DNA of 27,489 bases from SKLM01 sp964514285. GTDB taxonomy: Bacteria > Chloroflexota > Anaerolineae > B4-G1. Both the position numbers and the translations under genes were made by a program. Below the pieces are notes generated by a model. The model saw nothing but the letters and a program-made list of their open reading frames with translations, was not told the DNA's origin and did no database searches. Numbering within the stretch: the first letter of the stretch is position 1; each line of letters starts with the position of its first letter. The stretch lies in the NCBI GenBank assembly GCA_964514285.1, contig CAZEQC010000045.1, positions 1 to 27,489 on the forward strand. Reading direction: 5' to 3'. Positions 7,480 to 14,844 of this stretch are shown piece by piece.

Positions 7480-8454
7480 ATGGGTAGACGATTGTTCGTC
7501 GCCACCGAGGAGGGACTGCGTGCCTTCGACCGGGCGGCGGAGGCGTGGCGTGAGGCAGCCAGCGGGTTGGAGGGCCGGGCAGTCACCAGTCTGACCGCCA
7601 GCAAGTACGCCGTCCTGGCCGGGACCCGCGACGGCGTCTTTGTCTCTCGGGACAAGGGTGCCTCGTGGCAAGGGGCAAGCCGGGGGCTAACGGAGCTCCA
7701 CATTCGCTGGCTGGCCTATCACCTGGACGACCCCTGGCTGGCCTTTGCCGGGACCGAGCCGGCCGCCATCTTCGTCTCGGAGGACGGCGCCGAGACATGG
7801 CGCCCCTGCCCGGAGGTGGCCGAGCTGCGGGATGCCAACGCGTGGTGCCTCCCCTACTCGCCGGAGGCGGGCTGCGTGCGCGGCTTCGCTTTCCACGGCT
7901 CGCGCGGCTACGCTGCCGTCGAGCAGGGTGGCCTGCTGCGCACCGACGACGGCGGGCGCTCGTGGCGCCTGGCCGGGGGGAGCACGGGCGATCCCCACGC
8001 CCCGGTGCTGGAGGACCGCATTCACACCGACGTCCACGCTGTCGCGGTCCATCCCTCCTCCGCGGATCTGGTCATCGCCCCCACGGGCGGTGGCCTCTAC
8101 GCTTCGGAGGACGGCGGTGAGGCCTGGATCGAACTCTACGACTGCTATTGCCGGGCGGTGTGGGCCGACTCCCACGATCCGGACCACCTGGTCTTTGGCC
8201 CAGCCGACGGGGTCGATACCAACGGGCGCATCGAGCGGACGACCGATGGCGGGGAGACGTGGGAGGACGCCTCGCTCCGGCTCGACGTGCCCTGGCCCCA
8301 CCACATGGTCGAGCGCTTCGAACAGGTCGGCGACGAGCTGCTGGCGGTGCTCTCCAACGGCCAACTCCTCGCCGCCCCCCTCGACACGCTCGTCTGGCGC
8401 CGCTTGCTCCCCGACCTGCCGGCTGTCGCCGCGGTGGCGTCGCTGGAGACGTAG
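7480..8454 (+). CDS. Asp-box (BNR) beta-propeller protein of unknown function
   Basis: The 324-residue protein is built from sialidase-type Asp-box repeats (S/T-x-D-x-G-x-x-W). They appear as SRDKGASW (56-63), SEDGAETW (100-107), TDDGGRSW (155-162), SEDGGEAW (209-216) and TTDGGETW (254-261). The spacing of about 45-55 residues fits one blade each of a propeller related to sialidases and HCF136-like proteins. No sialidase catalytic Arg triad or Tyr/Glu pair could be picked out. There is no signal peptide, so it probably works in the cytoplasm. TAGGAGGTG at 7467-7475 is a strong ribosome binding site. It is the last + gene of this block and converges with the glycan operon, with only 23 bp between stop codons. 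Automatic annotations often call such proteins glycosyl hydrolase; nothing here supports that. Confidence 0.75.
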   Translation: MGRRLFVATEEGLRAFDRAAEAWREAASGLEGRAVTSLTASKYAVLAGTRDGVFVSRDKGASWQGASRGLTELHIRWLAYHLDDPWLAFAGTEPAAIFVSEDGAETWRPCPEVAELRDANAWCLPYSPEAGCVRGFAFHGSRGYAAVEQGGLLRTDDGGRSWRLAGGSTGDPHAPVLEDRIHTDVHAVAVHPSSADLVIAPTGGGLYASEDGGEAWIELYDCYCRAVWADSHDPDHLVFGPADGVDTNGRIERTTDGGETWEDASLRLDVPWPHHMVERFEQVGDELLAVLSNGQLLAAPLDTLVWRRLLPDLPAVAAVASLET

Positions 8455-8477
8455 GGGGCGGCCGGCTCCGGACTGAC

Positions 8478-10175
8478 CTAGAGACGGACCCGGTAGATCT
8501 TCAGCGTGGGGCCCGGCCGGTCTCTCTCCCAGAGGCTGACGACCGGCCCCAGCACCTCGTCGAGGACGAAGGAGGGCTCGGTCTGGGACCGGTTGGGCCA
8601 GATCGTCTCGACCAACGCCAGCTCTTCCTCCAGCGAGGCGTAGAAGGCCCGACGTTCTTCGTTCGCTGCTCGACCGCGCATGGGAATCGAATAGATGAAG
8701 CTGGTGGCCACCAAGTATTCGATGTCCCGTTCCCGGTACCACCGCAGGCCGTGGGCCTGCAGGCCGATGCACCCCACCGTGTTGACGTCGTACACCCTCG
8801 TCGAGTTCGGTTCGGGGTCGCCCGGCCTGGAGAGGGGGGGCACGTGAACGGGCCATTCCACGGCGATGCTGGTGCCTTCGGGCACGTGGCTTTCGATCCA
8901 GGCCTTGGCCAGCGTTCGGGTGTCGGTCCGGGTCAAGAGCTGGTTGTGACGGACCAGGCGCGCGGTGGGCAGGCTCGCCAGTGCGGCGATGGAGGCCAGT
9001 CTCACCCAGCGTGCCGGCGGGCCCAGACGCCCCTGGACGAGGTGTAGAGCGGAGGACGTGAAGCCAGCGCCCAGGACGATCAGCAGCGGGTGAAGAGGAA
9101 GCGCGTAGCGGAGGTAATGGACCCGGGGCAGGCAGATCGCCGCCAGGAACCCCGCCGCCGCCGTCATCAGAGTCAGCTCGCCGGGATCTCTCTGCCGCGC
9201 TGCTTTGATCATCGCGCCGACGACCGTCGACAGCAGCGGCAGGCCGAGCCCCCACGCCAGCGTGCGGGGGTAGTAAACCCAGGCCGGCGTGGGGAACCAC
9301 GTCCACGCCCCGCCGCCGCCCCGCCCTCGGGCAACGGTCGATTCGAGTGCCGTGAGCCGCGGCAGCCAGGGCAGAATCAGGGCCAGGTGCCACTTGAATA
9401 GGTCCAGGCTGATCAGTGGAGCTGGAAACCCGATCAAGAAACCGCCCGCCAGGGCCAGGCCGGTCACCAGCAATCGCTTCACCCACACTCGGCGGCTCTC
9501 AGTATGCCCTCCCTCGCGGAGCGCGACGGCGGCCAGCAAGCCTGGGATCAGGCCCAGGGGGCGCCACTTGATCCCCACCGCGATCCCGACCAGCAGGCTG
9601 CCCCACCCCAGGGCAGCCGTGCTGCCTCCCTGCGCGTACCTGATCCAAAGGTAGACGCCGGCCGTGGTCAGGAAGACCACAAAGGTGTCCGACACGCCGT
9701 AATGGGCCTCTCGGCCCAGCAGAAACGCCGTGGCCGCAAACAGGGCCGCCAGCAGGCCGGCCCGTCGATCGCGGTAGAGGTCGCGGGCGGCGTAGAAGAC
9801 GACCGCGACGGTTGCCGTGCCAAACAGCGCGCTGGTCCCCCGCGCCAGCAGGTAGAACGGGGTGGGATCGACCCGGTAGGATGCGGCGAAGCTCCCCAGC
9901 GAGGCATAGACTTTCGTCAGTCGCCCCACGACGAAGAGCAGGCCATATTCGAGCAGGAGGATCAGCTCCCACAGATTGGGGCTGTTCGGCGGTAGTCGAG
10001 GCGAGAAATCGCCGCTGGCGCTCCTGAGGGCGCCGAGGACCGTGTGGGGCTCGTCGATGTGATACCGATGCGGCAGCCCGAAGCCGATCCCCCATAAGCG
10101 CATCCCCAAGGCAAGGGCCAGGATCGCCGCCAGCATCCAGCGTCCGCCGGTCTCGTCCCTCTTAATCCTCTTCAT
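8478..10175 (-). CDS. GT39-like membrane glycosyltransferase
   Basis: This 565-residue polytopic membrane protein has the layout of the PMT/ArnT-like (GT39/GT83, GT-C fold) glycosyltransferases, which take sugar from a polyprenyl-phosphate donor on the outer face of the membrane. An N-terminal helix is followed by the HIDEP motif (39-43), whose acidic pair matches the catalytic D/E of the first external loop. Many hydrophobic helices follow, for example AGLLAALFAATAFLLGREA with REAHYGVSDTF after it. The C-terminal about 170 residues form a soluble domain ending PTLKIYRVRL. GGAGAGG lies just upstream of the ATG. The gene follows the glycosyltransferase at 10185-11093 by 9 bp and is the last member of the four-gene minus-strand operon. 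The acceptor, whether protein, lipid or glycan, is not evident. Confidence 0.82.
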   Translation of the reverse strand: MKRIKRDETGGRWMLAAILALALGMRLWGIGFGLPHRYHIDEPHTVLGALRSASGDFSPRLPPNSPNLWELILLLEYGLLFVVGRLTKVYASLGSFAASYRVDPTPFYLLARGTSALFGTATVAVVFYAARDLYRDRRAGLLAALFAATAFLLGREAHYGVSDTFVVFLTTAGVYLWIRYAQGGSTAALGWGSLLVGIAVGIKWRPLGLIPGLLAAVALREGGHTESRRVWVKRLLVTGLALAGGFLIGFPAPLISLDLFKWHLALILPWLPRLTALESTVARGRGGGGAWTWFPTPAWVYYPRTLAWGLGLPLLSTVVGAMIKAARQRDPGELTLMTAAAGFLAAICLPRVHYLRYALPLHPLLIVLGAGFTSSALHLVQGRLGPPARWVRLASIAALASLPTARLVRHNQLLTRTDTRTLAKAWIESHVPEGTSIAVEWPVHVPPLSRPGDPEPNSTRVYDVNTVGCIGLQAHGLRWYRERDIEYLVATSFIYSIPMRGRAANEERRAFYASLEEELALVETIWPNRSQTEPSFVLDEVLGPVVSLWERDRPGPTLKIYRVRL

Positions 10176-10184
10176 ACGCCTCTC

Positions 10185-11093
10185 CTATGCTCGCGTCTGC
10201 CTATGCCCAACAGTGGGCCGGCGATGCACGCGTGCCCAGAGGAACCCGACGGCGTTGGCGACCTGGGACAGGGTGAGCAGCATGGCGAGCGGTATCGCCC
10301 GCTGACGCCGCGAAACCAGGAACGGATGGCGCAGCAGGTTCAGATAGAACGATAGGGGCTCCAAGTTGATCGATTCTCGATTGCGGCTGGCGCGGAGTGC
10401 GTGGAAGCGGTACGCGGCGCGCCCGTAGCAGACGTGCTGCCGCCAGAATGCGCGCAGGGTCAGATCGTGATAATGATAGACGATGGCCTGAGGTGCGTAG
10501 ATCATCCGGTGGCCGCAACACTGCCAGCGGTCGCAGAACTCGCGGTCCTCACCGGCGGCGCTCGGAAAGCTGCTGTCAAAACCGCCGACGGCCAGGAAGC
10601 GCTCCTTTGGCACGGCCAGGTTGCAGGTGGCGAAGAACTGCGGCTGTCCTGCTTCCGACGTGTAGTGCTCGTACAGGTAGGCGATCAACATCTGGCTTGC
10701 GCCGGCGTAAGGATTCTCTTCCAGGGCATTGACGGTCCGCCCGCCGACGAGGTGCCCGGGCTCCTCGGCCAGGGACGACGTCAGGCCCCGCAGCCAGCCG
10801 GGGGCCGGCGCGCAGTCGTCGTCGATGAAGACCAGGACCTGCCCCCTGGCCTGGGCCGCACCGGTGTTACGCGCTGCGGCCGGACCCGCGTGGGGCTGCG
10901 TCAGCAGCCTCACGTTGATCTGCCTCCGGAGAGGGGCCACCACGCCCTCCAACGAACCATCCCCGCCGTCGTCCACCACCAGGACCTCGAAGCGCTCACG
11001 CGGATAGTCGAGCCCGGCGATCGCCTCCAGGCAGGTGGCCAGCTGCTTGGGGCGGGCGTAAGTGGGCACAATGATGGAGAACGTAGGATCCAT
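10185..11093 (-). CDS. Family 2 glycosyltransferase (GT-A fold)
   Basis: This 302-residue inverting glycosyltransferase has the standard N-terminal FSIIVPTYARP, the nucleotide-sugar-binding VLVVDDGG (38-44), HAGPAAARNTGAAQARG, the metal-binding DDD (91-93) and the acceptor-side GGFDSSF with AGEDREFCDRW. The C-terminal about 80 residues contain a hydrophobic stretch that may lie on the membrane. It is a clear paralogue of the glycosyltransferase at 18422-19321, sharing the HAGPAAARN block, a DDDC metal site and the VYHYH/VWHYH element. Its ATG follows the TGA of the 106-residue protein by a single base (TGATATG), which implies coupled translation. Sugar donor and acceptor are unknown; surface polysaccharide or glycolipid synthesis is the likely setting. 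Confidence 0.9.
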   Translation of the reverse strand: MDPTFSIIVPTYARPKQLATCLEAIAGLDYPRERFEVLVVDDGGDGSLEGVVAPLRRQINVRLLTQPHAGPAAARNTGAAQARGQVLVFIDDDCAPAPGWLRGLTSSLAEEPGHLVGGRTVNALEENPYAGASQMLIAYLYEHYTSEAGQPQFFATCNLAVPKERFLAVGGFDSSFPSAAGEDREFCDRWQCCGHRMIYAPQAIVYHYHDLTLRAFWRQHVCYGRAAYRFHALRASRNRESINLEPLSFYLNLLRHPFLVSRRQRAIPLAMLLTLSQVANAVGFLWARVHRRPTVGHRQTRA

Positions 11094-11094
11094 A

Positions 11095-11415
11095 TCAGCT
11101 CAGTTCCTCTTCCCAGGGGCGGGGCGCCGGCGAGGGAGAGGCCAGCACCAGCCGTCCGTTCTTCCAGACCAGATTGGGATTGGTGAAGGCGAACTCGAAC
11201 AAAGCCTCGCCCAGGCCGGCGAGCACGATAGCTTCCCACGGGAAGTTGAGCTTGGTTAGCAGCGGTCGTGAGGCGGTGAGCTTCTGGAGGGGGCTGCCGA
11301 GAACGTCCACGAATCCTTGCCACAGCAGCGTGCCGATCAGCACGTAGACGGGGTACGCTACGTTCGTCTCTCCCGTCTGCAGGATCTGTTCCTGTTTGAG
11401 GTGGGACTCAGCCAT
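11095..11415 (-). CDS. Unknown 106-residue protein in glycan operon
   Basis: I recognise no family. I start it at the ATG at 11415, because AGGAGG (11424-11429) stands 8 nt upstream. A longer GTG start at 11487 would add 24 residues, overlap the oxidoreductase gene and lack such a site. The protein begins MAESHLKQEQIL, has a hydrophobic segment (YPVYVLIGTLLWQGFVDVLG, about residues 20-39), a moderately hydrophobic middle (WEAIVLAGLGEALFEFAF) and a polar, proline-rich acidic tail. One membrane-associated helix is possible. It lies between the FAD oxidoreductase and a glycosyltransferase whose start it nearly touches. A small partner or chaperone of either is conceivable, but no function can be assigned. 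Confidence 0.7.
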   Translation of the reverse strand: MAESHLKQEQILQTGETNVAYPVYVLIGTLLWQGFVDVLGSPLQKLTASRPLLTKLNFPWEAIVLAGLGEALFEFAFTNPNLVWKNGRLVLASPSPAPRPWEEELS

Positions 11416-11461
11416 GTAGACCACCTCCTGCAGGGCAGCCGTTGGCTCGACCCTGTTCGCG

Positions 11462-12865
11462 TCAGTTGTCTCGCTCGTGATAGACACGTTCGGTGTTTGC
11501 CCTCCACAGATTGTGACGCTCGCCGAAGACGTTGGCCGCGGCCAGCATCCCGGTGAGCATCGAATGATCCATGTTGTTGTAGCGATGGAGGCCGTTGCGG
11601 CCGATGGTCTGCAGGTTGTCGAAGCGGGACAGGAAGCAGCGAATGGTCGCCAGGTGTCCGCGATACGCGGCGTCGTACACCGGATAGGCCCGAGGTTGGC
11701 GGATGACGGTCCCCGCCTCCACGTCCTCGGCCTCTACCAGCCCCAGGCTTGCCAGCTCGTGTCTCGCCAGGTCAACGAGCTGGGCGTCGGTCATTCGCCA
11801 CAGGTCATCACCCACCGTACAGAAGTACTCGACGCCGAGGCTCGCCTTCTCCGGATCTGGCACCAGGGCCGCGCTCCAATTCCGAAACCCCTGAATCCGA
11901 CCGGCCCGGACGGCCGGATCGTGCACGTAGATCCACTGGTCGGGGAAGGGGTTATGAGCGTTGACGATCAGACAGACGATGATGAAATCACGGTGTCTCA
12001 GCCCTCGCGCAGCTCGGATGACCGCCTCCGGTGGCCGCGGATCGAGGCGGGCGAGCAGATCTGGGAGGGGCATGCTGGAGATGACGTGGTCACCCGCGAT
12101 ACGTTCTTCCCGTCCCCTACGATCCGCCACGACCCTGGTGATGTGTGTCTCGTCCCTCTCCAGCCGCGTCGCCTCCGTCTCCAACACCACCCGCCCCCCG
12201 CGGCTCTCTATGGCGTCCCGAAAGCGCCGCCACATCATCCCCGGCCCCAGCCTTGGGTACCGGAACTCACGAATCAGGGTCTTTGCACGATTGGCTCTTT
12301 GGACGGAGTTAAGCAGCACCGCTCGCAGGGAGATCCCACGGATCCGCTGAGCTGCCCAGTCGGCCCCAATCCGATGACCGGGCATACCCCACACCTTCTC
12401 CGTGTAGGTCTGGAAGAAGATCTCGTAGAGGCGCCGGCCGAAGCGGTTGACGATCCACTGCTCGAAGGTCTTCTCCTCGGGGTGGGGTCGGAGGCGCGCC
12501 CGGAGGTAGCTCGGCGCGATGCGGGCCACCTCGTGGAGGCCCAATTTGGAGAGCGCCTCCAGGGGATTGAGCGGGTAATTGAAGAAACGACCATCGTAGC
12601 AAATGCGGGAGAGACGGGAGACTCGGAGGAGATCCTCTCCCAGCATCTGGTGCCAGAGCTGCTCTATCTCCGGGACCTTGGTGAAAAACCGGTGGCCGCC
12701 GACGTCAAATCGGTAGCCCTGATGCACCTCGGTGCGGGCGATCCCACCTACTTGTCGCGCCTTTTCCAGCACGAGGGGGCGGATGCCTCGTCGGGTCGCT
12801 TCGTGCGCCGCAGCCAGACCGGCCGGGCCAGCGCCGATGACGATGAGAGGTTGATGATTGCACAT
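11462..12865 (-). CDS. FAD-dependent amine-oxidase/UDP-galactopyranose-mutase-like protein
   Basis: This 467-residue flavoprotein has the N-terminal dinucleotide motif LIVIGAGPAGLAAAHEATRR (GxGxxG at 11-16) followed by LVLEKARQVGGIART. Its family motifs, FDVGGHRFFTK and FNYPLNPLEAL and FFQTYTEKVWGMP, recur in oxidoreductases of surface-glycan clusters. Those proteins are usually annotated as protoporphyrinogen-oxidase-like or UDP-galactopyranose-mutase-like. The C-terminus has TIGRNGLHRYNNMDHSM, the usual FAD-closing element. The reaction in such clusters is generally unproven; sugar-nucleotide or lipid-sugar redox or ring-contraction chemistry is the common guess. It is the first gene of the minus-strand operon. 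No good ribosome binding site precedes the ATG at 12865. Just upstream lie two 17-bp repeats and the glycosyltransferase remnant, so its original promoter region may have been rearranged. Confidence 0.82.
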   Translation of the reverse strand: MCNHQPLIVIGAGPAGLAAAHEATRRGIRPLVLEKARQVGGIARTEVHQGYRFDVGGHRFFTKVPEIEQLWHQMLGEDLLRVSRLSRICYDGRFFNYPLNPLEALSKLGLHEVARIAPSYLRARLRPHPEEKTFEQWIVNRFGRRLYEIFFQTYTEKVWGMPGHRIGADWAAQRIRGISLRAVLLNSVQRANRAKTLIREFRYPRLGPGMMWRRFRDAIESRGGRVVLETEATRLERDETHITRVVADRRGREERIAGDHVISSMPLPDLLARLDPRPPEAVIRAARGLRHRDFIIVCLIVNAHNPFPDQWIYVHDPAVRAGRIQGFRNWSAALVPDPEKASLGVEYFCTVGDDLWRMTDAQLVDLARHELASLGLVEAEDVEAGTVIRQPRAYPVYDAAYRGHLATIRCFLSRFDNLQTIGRNGLHRYNNMDHSMLTGMLAAANVFGERHNLWRANTERVYHERDN

Positions 12866-12871
12866 AGGTGA

Positions 12872-12905
12872 GTCGACCCGGTGGCTGCGTCGACCCGGTG
12901 ACTGC
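12872..12905. repeat. Tandem 17-bp repeat upstream of the oxidoreductase gene
   Basis: Two adjacent 17-bp units, GTCGACCCGGTGGCTGC (12872-12888) and the same with one G-to-A change (12889-12905), sit within 40 bp of the oxidoreductase start codon. Directly repeated sites next to a start can be operator sites, or they may reflect replication slippage. The rest of 12906-12981 shows nothing I can name. Confidence 0.55.
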
Positions 12906-12981
12906 CGTGAGCGTAGCGACGTCAGCCTCCGAGTCTCTCCTCAGCGTTGAGGGGGCAGTGCCCTGACCGTCGCTGGTGCTT

Positions 12982-13240
12982 GCGTTTTCCTCTAACCAGT
13001 AGCTGACGGTATAGTGGGCAAAGGCGAGCCCGCTCTAGAGACAGTGGAACCAGTGCCAAGGCATGGCACGTAGAATGACCCAGACCCTCGCTGGCGCGGA
13101 AAGAGGCGATAGACCGAGGCGTTCAACTGTAAAGCGTAAGAGATACTGTACCAGCGATTATGAGGCCCTCAGGCCACCGCCAGGAACAAATTAAAGCATA
13201 GGTCAGCCGAAATGTCAAAATCGCGCTGATATGGCTCCTG
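12982..13240 (-). pseudogene. Decayed 3' end of a family 2 glycosyltransferase gene
   Basis: This stretch aligns end to end with 24826-25086, the C-terminal coding region of the glycosyltransferase at 24807-25826. My hand alignment gives about three-quarters identity, and longer runs are nearly perfect (for example both copies read CGATAGACCGAGGCGTTCAA). Two single-base deletions, around 13071-13085 and 13128-13150, shift the frame, and minus-strand stop codons appear, so it cannot encode protein. Read in the frame of the intact copy it begins LNASVYR before breaking down. Homology stops at about 13240. The copy has the same orientation as the intact gene, placing related direct copies on both sides of the 13.2-24.8 kb block. 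Confidence 0.85.
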
Positions 13241-13291
13241 TACTGCCACGCCTCTTTCACGAAAGGGTTTCTCAACGTCTTGCCGGGTGGT

Positions 13292-13320
13292 TTGCGTATT
13301 TCAGGAGGGGGGTATATACT
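13292..13320 (+). promoter_or_regulatory. Sigma-70-type promoter of the + strand biosynthetic operon
   Basis: TTGCGT (13292-13297) and TATACT (13315-13320) are separated by exactly 17 bp. Transcription would begin near 13327, about 65 nt before the ATG at 13393. The -10 box is strong (5 of 6) and the -35 box is weak (3 of 6). It lies just right of the glycosyltransferase remnant, inside the putative inserted block. A short palindrome, CTTTC-AC-GAAAG, lies upstream at 13254-13265. Confidence 0.5.
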
Positions 13321-13392
13321 GGCAGCCAGTCTGGAGAGGAATCAATCGTTCTAAAGGGAGACGTCGCGCGTCATCTGTCCTCTGGAGAATGC

Positions 13393-14844
13393 ATGATGCT
13401 AACCTCAAGTAACCAGGTGGAGGCCGTTCCGCCTCTGGTCAGTGTCGTCGTCCCCACGTACAACAGCGCCCGCTACATCCCGGAAGCCGTGGACAGTGTC
13501 TTGAACCAGACGTATGCGCGGCACGAGGTGATCGTCGTTGACGACGGCTCAACGGACGATACGCGTCGTATCTTGCAGTCCTATAGCGGCCAGATCCACT
13601 ATGTCTATCAGGACAATCAGGGCCCAGCGGCGGCGCGCAACAACGGACTCCGGCTGGCCCGGGGAGAGTTCGTGGTCTTTCTGGATGCCGACGACTTCCT
13701 TCTGCCCGGGAAACTTGCCGGGCAGGTCGCTTGCTTTGAGGCGCACCCCGGGCTGGGACTTGTTCACAGCGGTTGGCGTCTGGTCAACCGGCAGGGCGAG
13801 AAGATAGCGGACGTGAGGCCGTGGCGGGACGCACCACGGTTGGACTTGAAGACTTGGCTGCTGTGGAAGCCGGTGTTCATGGGCGCCATGATGTTTCGCC
13901 GCGACGAGCTGGCGCGCAGCGGGGGCTTTGACACGCGTTTCCGTCAGGCGGAGGACGTGGATCTGGTGCTGCGCCTGGCGTTGAGAGGGTGCCGGACCGC
14001 CTGGGTGTACGCGTCGACCGTCTGCTATCGTCAGCACGGCGGCGGCATAACCCAGAATGGCCTCCAACAGGCACGAGACCTCATCGCGGTGTTGGACAAG
14101 TTCTTCGCCCAACCCAGCGTGCCGCGCCGGATACGTCGCTGGGAGAACAAGATACGCTACTACACCCTGATCTGGTTGGCATGGTATCTGCACCACACAG
14201 GCTATACAGACCACGTAGCTCTCCACTTGCGACAGTCTCTCAGGTATACGCCCTATACCCCTGCGCAGACTGTCTTTGATTGGGTAACACAGCTCACCAA
14301 GCTGTCCTCTCGTGATGACCCCGAGGTGAGCGAGTTCCGTGCCATGGTGCCACAGCTTCGGGCGGCTGTTCAGTTCGACGACGATCTCTGCGTCACGATA
14401 GAGCGTACAGTAGACTGTTGGATGGACGTTTGGCGACACGAGGTGTCTCGAGACCACGGAAGGGCCGCTCGAGGATTGGTGAGCTACCGTGGATGGACCA
14501 CTCGCCAGCTGGTGAAACTGGCACAGTCCAGGTTGCTGGTCAGTCCTTTTTCGGATATCGTCGAGATCGTCGACCAATTCTGGCGCGATGTCCGAGCAAC
14601 GCGACTGACGACCGAGTCCAGCCATCACGAGATGACAGCCCTCTGCCTGACGGCTTGTAGACGAGCGTTTCTGGCAGGTTATTGGCGCATTGCCATGCAG
14701 GCGCTATGGCGAGCAGCGGGAGTTGGTTTCCACCCCCAGGCTGTGGCGGCGTGGGTTCGCTTCCTCCGGGCCGGGCTGCTTTGCGTCTCAGGCCGTGTGG
14801 AAAGCGCGCTCGACGGAGTCTTGCTCCATGAAACCACGGAATAG
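13393..14844 (+). CDS. Family 2 glycosyltransferase with long helical C-terminal extension
   Basis: The 483-residue protein has a GT-A domain over residues 14-260. It shows LVSVVVPTYNSARYIPEAVD, VIVVDDGSTDDT, NQGPAAARNNGL, the metal-binding DAD (98-100, in FLDADDF), GGFDTRFRQAEDVDLVLRL (E187/D188 in the acceptor site) and the CYRQHGGGIT segment. A region of about 230 residues follows, rich in Arg, Trp and Leu and probably helical, which I cannot assign. I start at ATG 13393 (or 13396), with GGAG at 13384-13387. The frame is open back to 13231, but that would begin inside the decayed remnant and upstream of the promoter. It heads the + operon and overlaps the ABC exporter start by 17 bp. It probably adds a sugar to the product that the cluster exports. 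Confidence 0.88.
   Translation: MMLTSSNQVEAVPPLVSVVVPTYNSARYIPEAVDSVLNQTYARHEVIVVDDGSTDDTRRILQSYSGQIHYVYQDNQGPAAARNNGLRLARGEFVVFLDADDFLLPGKLAGQVACFEAHPGLGLVHSGWRLVNRQGEKIADVRPWRDAPRLDLKTWLLWKPVFMGAMMFRRDELARSGGFDTRFRQAEDVDLVLRLALRGCRTAWVYASTVCYRQHGGGITQNGLQQARDLIAVLDKFFAQPSVPRRIRRWENKIRYYTLIWLAWYLHHTGYTDHVALHLRQSLRYTPYTPAQTVFDWVTQLTKLSSRDDPEVSEFRAMVPQLRAAVQFDDDLCVTIERTVDCWMDVWRHEVSRDHGRAARGLVSYRGWTTRQLVKLAQSRLLVSPFSDIVEIVDQFWRDVRATRLTTESSHHEMTALCLTACRRAFLAGYWRIAMQALWRAAGVGFHPQAVAAWVRFLRAGLLCVSGRVESALDGVLLHETTE

Noticed and set aside
7480..8454. Sialidase function for the Asp-box protein
   Set aside because: Only the structural Asp-boxes are seen; no catalytic Arg triad, Asp or Tyr/Glu pair could be identified.
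13231..13392. N-terminal extension of the first + strand glycosyltransferase back to 13231
   Set aside because: It would begin inside the decayed remnant and upstream of the predicted transcription start. The family's first beta strand begins only after 13393, which has its own GGAG site.
14690..14827. N-terminal extension of the ABC exporter inside the previous gene
   Set aside because: The added residues are an out-of-frame shadow of the glycosyltransferase end; ATG 14828 has a properly spaced GGAG.
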